Assembly (NCBI GenBank): GCA_013423325.1
Contig: BLJB01000231.1
Coordinates: forward strand, 29,754-93,753
Direction of reading: 5' to 3'
From: Usnea hakonensis
Lineage: Eukaryota > Ascomycota > Lecanoromycetes > Lecanorales > Parmeliaceae
Length of the DNA: 64,000 bases
Of this stretch, positions 56,382 through 64,000 are shown one piece after another. Below the pieces are notes generated by a model. That model saw only the letters and a program-made list of their open reading frames with translations. It made no database searches and was not told the DNA's origin. How positions within the stretch are numbered: the stretch's first letter is position 1; every line of letters starts with the position of its first letter. A program made the position numbers and the translations under genes.

Positions 56382-57086
56382 AGAATATATATATACCCAA
56401 ACAAGATTGGGTAGACTGAGGGCAATAATTTTGCCTTTTGAAGGGCTCTAGAGAACAGCACAGCCGGCTGCGTCGGTGTGCGATTGTGTTGCTTTGAAAA
56501 AAAATGTACTTTAGGAGGTTTTGCATAGCCTCGTCCGCTCCTTTTATTACCCTGCAAATGGAAGTTCTGGTTACTTCAAGGCATCTGCGGTCATTTTTAC
56601 TTGACGCGTCTTTTCAGGTTTGCCCCGGCCGGGCTCGATGGTTAGTAGACTTTGATTGGATCAAACCGTAGCAGCGTTGGTGGCTTATCGAGGACGACCG
56701 CCGCCCCGACAGAGGCAGAGTAGCAAAGGGGCGCGATTAAAGTGGTGGTGGGTAGAGGATCAGTCATAGATGATAAGGCGGGAGAGGACAGGAAACAAAG
56801 AACAGGCGAGTTTGAAGTATCAAGAAGTTGAGGCCGTATGGATAGAATAGCCAGCTGTTCCAACAATTCTATATATCCTAGACTTTGATGTTTATTTCCG
56901 GTAGTTACCAGTCATTCTAGCGGACCCTTGCCTCCACGTATCGAACCGCTCATCATTTTTTTTGCAATTATTGACTCCCGATGCGAGCTAGCAGCAGCGA
57001 CCTTGGCGTAGGCGATCATTAATAGGCCGGCCGCAGGTAATATAGCTTTCGGAAATCCTCCTCACGATGTTGACAAGTTTAGGCCC
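56382..57086. other. Transition between gene and repeat island
   Basis: A 74-residue minus-strand frame (56642-56866) lacks support. Composition falls toward AT after about 57060. Confidence 0.4.
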
Positions 57087-58197
57087 ATGAAAAAATTTCA
57101 TGCCCTAGGGTCGAAAATAGCCTCCCTTCGGGGGCCTTACGGTGCCTTCGAGGGTCCTCTAGAAGGGTTTTTTTTAAACGAATTCTATAACTATAAATAC
57201 TAAACCGATTTTAATAATTTTTATAGCTTTAGAAAGTATAAAAGAAGGCCTTTAATTATAGATTCTATTAAAAAAATTATATAAATAGGGAAAAAAGTTA
57301 TAGTAATTATAAAACTTTTCTAAGAGGAAAGGAGTTTTGGTAGTCGCGGGTATAAATTTCGCCGTGCTTACTTAGCGCCAAGAGTCCCAAATAGGAAATG
57401 AAAGCGACTTTTTAATTAGTCGGCTGAGTCTTGGCGCTTAGCTCCTTATATATACTAATAACTATCGCTTCGTCTTGGATATTCCACGAGGTTTTACCGA
57501 GCTCCTATCTACTTTGTTACTTGTAACGCGACCTTTAAGTATAGTTACCAGAAATTGTTATTACTATTTTATCCTCTAGCTTTAAGTTTGGCTTTCGTCA
57601 AGGTGATAGTATCTACCGCAAGCTAGTCTTCAACTTACTACAAATTACCAGAACCTACCCCACGGTAAATTCTATATAGTTCTCTTACAAATAGGAATAA
57701 ATTAGTAATAAACTATAACTAACGCGTACCTATCTACTAAGACTCTAAAAGAGACGAACTAACTAAAGAGTAATTATAGTAAAAATAGTAGTATTTATAA
57801 GTATATATATACTTCTTATAGTATTAGAACTATAACTAGAAATAATATTAATAGTAGTATATAATAAGAATTTAATTAATAAAGAAGACTAAGTTATATA
57901 AGACTATTTAAAAGAAGAAGAGTCTTTACTAAGACGCTAGACCCGAATAGAAATAGTTATATATCTATAGATCCTAAAAGTAGTTATACTCGTAATATTA
58001 CCCCCCCTCTTTAGAAGATATATTCGTAGACCTTAATATTATTAAATCTAAAAAGTTCCTACTAAATATTAAATTACGAATCTCGCGATTCGCGCGATTC
58101 GTAAGAAATCCGTATATTACTAAATCTGAAAAGTTCCTATCGAATTCGAAATTACTAATCGCTAATACTTAGCTATATTTAGGCGAACTATCGAATT

Positions 58198-58446
58198 AGT
58201 AACTCTTTAAAAGAAACGCCTAAATACTATTTAATTAGTAATACTTATCTTATAGATTATATAATATCTATCTATCTAGTAGTTACTATATACTATTTAT
58301 CCGGTTTTTATCGGACTAGTAACTCTTTAAAAGAAACGCCTAAATACTACTTAGTTAGTAATACTTATTTTACTAATCGTATAATATCTACTTATCTAGT
58401 AGTTACTATATACTACTTATTCGGTTTCTATCGAACTAGTAACTAT
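58198..58446. repeat. Tandem duplication, 120-bp unit
   Basis: Two consecutive copies start AACTCTTTAAAAGAAACGCC at 58201 and 58321, exactly 120 bp apart. The second is followed by the beginning of a third (AACTATA at 58441). Differences are mostly C/T or G/A, as expected for RIP. Confidence 0.85.
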
Positions 58447-58534
58447 ATAAAAAAAGAAATACTTTATATAATAGTAAAGTACTAAGAATAACTATAATTT
58501 ATATAATATATAATCTAATAATATTACTTTATCT

Positions 58535-58660
58535 TATACTCTAAGTAGTACTCCTCGAATATACTAATTTATATTCTAAAGTAGTAATTTAAGACTACCC
58601 TATTTTATATTCTATATAGTAATTCTAGAATACTCTATATTATACTCTATTATATACCCT
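58535..58660. repeat. Minisatellite of about 35-bp units, first block
   Basis: Imperfect units of the type ATACTCTATTTTATATTCT plus an AAGTAGTAAT-like part repeat three to four times. The same unit recurs at 59025-59200. Confidence 0.6.
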
Positions 58661-58689
58661 TTATATTTAATAATAGAATACGAAATAGA

Positions 58690-58792
58690 ATACTACTACG
58701 GTAGCGCTATAGAATACGCGCTAATCTATTAGTAAGTCGATAGTTCGATCCCTCTTATTACTAAAATCTATTATTCGAAAATAATTTAAAAG
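58690..58792 (+). repeat. tRNA-like segment, copy A
   Basis: A segment with GGTAGCGC followed by GATAGTTCGATCCCT resembles a tRNA D-arm and B box/T-arm (GGTTCGAATCC-like). A diverged second copy lies 532 bp downstream. It may be the head of a tRNA-derived SINE changed by RIP. It is not a functional tRNA. Confidence 0.4.
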
Positions 58793-59024
58793 TAGTAATA
58801 TAAGACTTATAATAGTTATATAAGTTTAATTTATCTAAATATAGTCTAACTAAGATAACCTCTAATATACTATTTTATATTATAAACTATTTATAAAACC
58901 TCTACTAATATATTTAGAAAATAGGCTTTCGAACTATATTTTTTAGTCTAGAAGTATTATTAAAGATTATACTTTATATAACTTATATAATCTATTCTAT
59001 ACTTTAAGTAGTATTTTAGAAATA

Positions 59025-59200
59025 CTTTATTAATACTCTATTTTATATTCTAATTAGCGCTCTATCTTATATTTCTAGTAGTACTATATAAATACTCTAT
59101 TTTATATTCTAAGTAGTAATCTAAGAATACTCTATTTTACGTTCTAACTAGTAATCTAAGAATACTCCGTATCGTACTTTATTATATACTTTTTAAATTT
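59025..59200. repeat. Minisatellite of about 35-bp units, second block
   Basis: About five imperfect units (TACTCTATTTTATATTCTAA followed by GTAGTAATCTA) lie directly upstream of tRNA-like copy B. The order minisatellite then tRNA-like segment is the same as in the first block. Confidence 0.65.
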
Positions 59201-59221
59201 AATAATAGAATATAAAATAAA

Positions 59222-59325
59222 ATACTATTATAGTAGTACTATAAAATACGCGTTAATTTACTAGTAAGTCGATAGTTTAATCCCCCCTATTATAAATATC
59301 TATTATTTAATAATAATTTTAAGGA
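59222..59325 (+). repeat. tRNA-like segment, copy B
   Basis: It aligns to copy A (58690-58792) with mainly C-to-T and G-to-A changes, including GTTCGATCCC to GTTTAATCCC at the B box. It belongs to a duplicated unit of about 530 bp. Confidence 0.45.
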
Positions 59326-59435
59326 AGCTCGCGATTAACTTCGTTTAAAGATTTTAATATATTATTTATAGATTCTCGATACTACTTAGTTATTTTCTAT
59401 ATATAATAAAAAAGAGAAAAAGATATTTAAGTCGA

Positions 59436-59575
59436 AAATAATATTTAATTTAAGGTAACTATCTAGTTTTAAAAAAGTATCTAATTTAAGATAACTATTT
59501 AGTTTTAAAAGAATATCTATATCTAGTTCCTAAAGAATATTTAATTTAAGATAACTATTCGATTCTAAAAAACTC
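59436..59575. repeat. Minisatellite of about 38-bp units
   Basis: Three to four imperfect units contain the string ATTTAATTTAAGATAACTAT followed by a TAGTTTTAAA-like part. Confidence 0.65.
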
Positions 59576-62500
59576 TAAATATATCTAGTCTATTTTTATT
59601 AAAATATATTAATATATAATAAAGCTTATAGTTAATTTATTTAATAGTTAACTCTAATAGAAGCCGCTTAAATCCTTAATTAAAGAATAGCGTATAATCT
59701 TAATTAATAACCCCGCTCTAGAGATAGCGCCTTAAGTAGTTACGGTATATATACTTTATAGAAAATAAGTAGATTTAGACTATTATTAATACTCTCGATA
59801 GAAAGGTAGTAGACCTTATCGAGTATTCGAACGGTAATTAAGCTATTTAGAAATATCTTATCCCTTTTCCCTTAATAATACTAATTTCGATTTTAATATT
59901 ATTAGTACTAATTACGTCTTAGTTAAAACCTATTATTATAGCCCTTATATACTATAGTATTATATAGACTACTCTATTAGCTATTAGCTTATTAATAAAA
60001 TAACTTATAATATCTTCTATCTAATTTAAGATTCCTTTAATAATTACGTTCTTTAATATATTATTAATCTCTAGAAGTTCTATTTTATTAATTCGCTCTA
60101 TTATATCTTTAAAAACTATATATCTTAATTCGAGAAAAATATCTAATCTAAGAGGGTTAAGTTTAATACTAGTCTTCTAGTCTTATATCTAATATTTTAA
60201 AACTAAGTCTTTAGTCTATTTATTATTAAATAATATAGTATATATAAACCTTCTTTATTACTCTATAGCTCTTATTTAAAAAGTCCGGGTTATAGATAAT
60301 ATTATATTAATTAAAATTAATAAAACTATTAATATAGAAAGTTTTCTTATCTTTTACTATTACTAATATAATATATATACTTCTCTCGACGCTCGCGAGG
60401 CTATAGAACTAATATCTTTCTAGTAATCTTAGATTATACGTTATTAATAGCCGGGCCCTTTCTACTTCTACTATACTATAATATTTCTAAATTTATCTAT
60501 TATAATAATAATTAAATATCTCTATAAAAATATTTTATAGATAATTTAATCTTTATTTAAAATCTTTACGGCTAAGATCTATTATCTATATTATAACTAG
60601 TACTTCCTTAATTAGCTTCCCCGAATAAGCCCTATTAGTATCGAAGGTCTATTAGTTATATTTATAGATTTAGGCGTAGTCTCTATATTATATATTTCGA
60701 AAAAGTTAATTAAGAGGTTTATAGATTATAATATCTTTAGATAGACGAGCTATATTAAAAGAATCCTCTCTAAGGGCCTTCTAATATCTAATATTAAAAT
60801 AAATATAAATTAGATATTATTATATCTATCTATAGTCCGCCTTTTATATATTAATATTATTATTTCTTTTAAATAGAAAATATAATTTTACCTTTATTTA
60901 ATCGACTCGAATAAAGGCGGCTAGAGCTTCTAGAAAAATATTTAACTCTAGCTATTTAGCTATAGCCTCTATTATTTACTAATAATAACTATTATAATAA
61001 TAAATTTATTTTATAATATCGCGTTCCTTCTTATTCGCCTATTATTCTAAAGTATAAAGATCTAGAGGACTTCTCGCCTCGATCTTCTTCTTCTCTTTTT
61101 ATACTCTCTATATTCTAAAAGATAAAATCTCTATATTCTAGTATCTAACTAAATTATATATTATAATTATTTTTATATAAATAATATTATATTATATAAT
61201 TTATTTAATATAGTTATTATACTTATTTATTTAAACGTAGTAATTTTTAAAGAACTTAATATATATCTTTTTCTCTATTTAAGTAGTTAGTTTATTAGCT
61301 AGATTAAATAATTATATTATTTTAGGTAGATAACTAATATTATAGAACTTTAGAAAATTAAAATAATCTTTATCTATTATTTTATTTAGAGATCTATATA
61401 TATAGAAAACTTTTTTTAATAGGTTAATTTAAACTAGAACTATAAATAGATAATAAATAGTCTCTTTATTATAAGAATAATATTTTATTAATATAATAAA
61501 ATTAAAAAAAGCCCGATCTATATATAGTATATCTAAATTTAACTTAATTAGTATTAATATAAATATAGCTATTATTATTCTTTATAGCGTCCGATTATCC
61601 TTCTCTATCTACTAGATCTTTTTACTAAAAGACGTAATTCGTCTTAAATTAGTATATCTAGAAATTACTTGAAAATAAATATTAATAAGTTTATATATCT
61701 TTTTCTCTATCTTTATCGCCCTAATATATCTAAATTACTACTCTAGTAGATAATCTATAAGTTCCTTAACTATTAAGGAGTAGAGTATATCGAAGCTTTA
61801 TAGCCGGTAAATATTAATAGCGAAATAACTATTAATAAAATAATAGTAGTCGTAGACTATTATATTCTATAAATACTTCGATATTATTATAATATACCTC
61901 TTCTACTATCTTAGCTACTTAGTAATATCTTTAAATATTTATTTAGAATATAAAGTTAGGGGGTATAATTACTTCTTTTTTATAAATAGAACTATATAAG
62001 TAAAATAATATCTATTATTTTTAATTAAAGTAACTATCGTCTATTCCTTATAGTCGAGAGTTATAGTAACTAATATTAGATAATACCTCTAAATTAGTCT
62101 ATTTACGTATTATATATTAACGCTTTATTTAGAGTATTTCTTAATTATTAAATATTCTTAATTAATAGGTAGAATACTATAAATATATACGGATTTATTT
62201 TCGGTTATAATATTTAAAGCGTAATAGTAGATCTCCGCCCTAATTTAATTATTTATAATAATTAGTATTATTTCTAGAATCGCTATACCCGGTCTACTAT
62301 ATATATATTATATATTTTATTATAGATTTCTAATTATAATATAAACCGGCTAAGCGTACTAATCCCTATATATTTATAAAAGATAGGTTTTATTTAATAC
62401 TAATATAATAGAAATAATAGTAGCGCTATTAGATAGCTTATTTTATATTTTCTACTACTAATCTATAATATAAATCTTACTATATATTCTCGCCCTATTA

Positions 62501-62837
62501 GAGTTCTATTAATAGATAAAATAATAATATAAATTTATATTAAAAGGTTTATAAATAAGAAAAGTTTTAATAATATTTAGAATATTAAAATAAATAATAT
62601 AGTATATCTTTAACCTCGTTTTAGGCCTAAAGTCGTACATATAGAAGAACTAGCGGGTCTAGTTATTATTAATACTACCGTTATATATATTCTATATCTT
62701 ATATCTAGATACTATATTCTTAAGCTATGAAAAAGTGGTTCCTGGAACGATTTCGATTGGTCGAAAAATAGGGGTCCTAGGAGTCCTACGGAGATTGTCC
62801 TATTCGTATTATTAAATCTAATAAATCGATTCCTCGG

Positions 62838-63045
62838 CTTATATAATAAATATAAAATATATATAGAAAAAAAAATTAAATTTAACTTTTTAATCTATTA
62901 ATAGAAATTTAAATCTTTTAAAAATATTATATATTAAGAAAGTTAGTATTAAAAGAAAATTTTTTTTACTATTAATAAAAAAGTTAAATTAAATTTTTTA
63001 ATTTATATAATAGATATAAAATATATATATAAAAAATATAGATAT
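62838..63045. repeat. AT-rich imperfect inverted and direct repeats
   Basis: Outer segments (about 62838-62880 and 63003-63045) are imperfect direct copies of TATATAATAAATATAAAATA. Between them, AAATTTAACTTTTTAATCTA (near 62876) is matched as an imperfect inverted copy near 62980. It could be a small MITE-like element or the end of a larger one. Confidence 0.45.
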
Positions 63046-63092
63046 ATTTATATAAATCGAATAAGCCTTTAATCCGGAGATCTTATGAGAGA

Positions 63093-64000
63093 TGATGGAA
63101 GGACGATTATTCCAATCCATAGTTGACAGCGGCAACGAGGCGTACGAGGCACGCAAGCGACTTGGGGTAGGGGCAGAGGGGAGTAGGGCGAACGATNNGG
63201 TAGAGGAGGCAAGGCGGTAGTAGAAGAAACGCGTCAAGAATACGCGACCCAGGCCCCTAACCAGCCGGTAGGGGGGGCGACTAATAAAAGGAACCTCGGG
63301 AGAAGCTAGGCAAATAGGAAGGAATAAGCGAGTAACGCTATCGCTACGTTAGAAGCTATTAAAAACACGCCGTTCGGAGAGCTAAGCGCGGCCGTATAGG
63401 AAGCGTATATAAAGAATCTGGGAGGCACCTAGACCTTTATTAAAGGACAGCAAATCGACCTCGAAGCCTACGCGCAGAGGGAAGCACGCAGATCCCAGAG
63501 CCCAGCAGATAGTGGGGCGAGTACTCCGACCCTCCAGGGCTCCCTAGGGGGATACTGGAGCAAAGGTAACCCCTTTACGGGGTCACTAATATAGGACTCG
63601 AGGAGAGGGCCAGCAGTATAGGCCTAGAAAGAGACAACGGAAGAGTCTAGGCGGACAAGATAACTCCTAGTTAGAATAGAGGAGGAAGGGGAGAGGATAT
63701 CTATTACGGGGGTAATTAGCGAAAACCTCGTCGCGTCCTTTAAGATAGTAGGATACGCGTTAGAAGATATCGTAATAGCGCGGCGACTGAAGAGCGGGGA
63801 TATAGAACTCTAGACGGCTAGCGCGAAGGCGAAGGAGCTCCTAGAGGGAGACCTAACCTGGGCTACTAAGAAATTCAAGACCGCGAAGGTGGTGAAGAGG
63901 ATCTATATCGTAGTAGTATACGGGATAAGGATTGAGGTAATAGATACGGAGAATAAGGAAGCCGTGAAGAGGAAGATATAAGAGGATAACGGGAGACTAT
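63093..64000 (+). mobile_element. Tad-like LINE, ORF1 (gag-like) fragment with RIP stops
   Basis: GC content rises and a plus-strand frame appears from about ATG 63093 to the right edge, with a frame jump at the two N bases (63197-63198). Readable segments include LEAIKNTPFGELSAAV, FIKGQQIDLEAYAQREARR, RRLKSGDIELxTASAKAKEL and KRIYIVVVYGIRIEVIDTEN, which resemble ORF1 of fungal Tad/CgT1-type non-LTR elements. The frame is interrupted by several in-frame stops, mostly TAG with an occasional TAA, at positions where Gln is plausible, as RIP would make from CAG or CAA. The element continues beyond the window. It is less mutated than the island to its left, so probably younger. Confidence 0.65.

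Larger units (their letters stand above)
57087..63060. mobile_element. RIP-degraded AT-rich repeat island
   Basis: About 6 kb of very AT-rich DNA is dominated by TA steps, with TG, CA and TGA scarce, while CG steps survive locally. This is the outcome of repeat-induced point mutation, which changes C to T in CpA of duplicated DNA on both strands. All frames are full of TAA/TAG. It must derive from one or more transposable elements, but the family cannot be named. Internal tandem repeats and duplicated tRNA-like segments are listed separately. Sharp composition edges lie near 57170 and 63060. Confidence 0.8.

Noticed and set aside
56642..56866. 74-residue minus-strand frame beside the secreted protein
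   Set aside because: It has no motif or intron context and lies in the border zone of the repeat island.
58198..59575. CRISPR-like appearance of repeated units
   Set aside because: The units are contiguous tandem repeats without unique spacers, in a fungal RIP island.
62998..63237. Minus-strand frame spanning the island edge and the NN gap
   Set aside because: It crosses the AT repeat, contains unknown bases and lies antisense to the LINE ORF1.

Overview
The window reads as nuclear DNA of a filamentous ascomycete (Pezizomycotina). The genes carry short 46-130 nt introns with GT-AG ends and CTAAC-like branch sites. The gene families are fungal: HET domain, fungal NLRs, Def1, Lsb1-like, GPI/mucin-like wall proteins. 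An AT-rich block of about 6 kb shows the signature of repeat-induced point mutation (RIP). A class such as Leotiomycetes is plausible but is not shown by the sequence. All exon structures here were deduced by eye from frame, splice sites and family expectation.

Region 1 (1-24.3 kb) is accessory and immune-like. After the 3' end of an unidentified gene (3-227) come a wrecked HET-domain gene (1881-3295, minus), an intact NLR of alpha/beta-hydrolase-NB-ARC-TPR type (3999-7312, minus), an ankyrin protein (7954-8847, minus), a large Ser/Thr-rich secreted protein (10388-14954, plus), a broken ankyrin gene (about 16163-16850, minus), an MFS exporter (17296-18912, minus) and a second intact NLR of alpha/beta-hydrolase-NACHT-WD-like type (19517-24304, minus). 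Two NLRs that share the same kind of hydrolase effector domain, next to a dead HET gene and ankyrin genes, look like an allorecognition or innate-immunity neighbourhood under birth-and-death evolution.

Region 2 (25.5-46.8 kb) is mixed. It holds a fructosamine-kinase-like protein, a C78 (ZUFSP/ZUP1-like) peptidase that seems to lack its N-terminal zinc fingers, an uncharacterised 740-residue protein, a mini Lsb1/Pin3-like protein without an SH3 domain, a 2H-phosphoesterase (2'-5' RNA ligase-like) protein, a GPI- or membrane-anchored wall protein, an uncharacterised poly-Ala-starting protein divergent from DEF1, and an AT-hook chromatin protein.

Region 3 (47.5-56.4 kb) has two NADP-linked metabolic enzymes, a divergent glucose-6-phosphate dehydrogenase with nine exons and a homoserine dehydrogenase. 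It also has a Ser-rich single-pass membrane protein and a small secreted eight-cysteine protein.

Region 4 (about 57.1-64.0 kb) is a RIP-degraded repeat island. It contains tandem 120-bp units, approximately 35-bp minisatellites, duplicated tRNA-like segments and an inverted AT repeat. It ends in a less degraded Tad-like LINE ORF1 whose in-frame stops are mostly TAG where CAG is expected. The effector-like secreted gene lies about 0.7 kb from the edge of this island.
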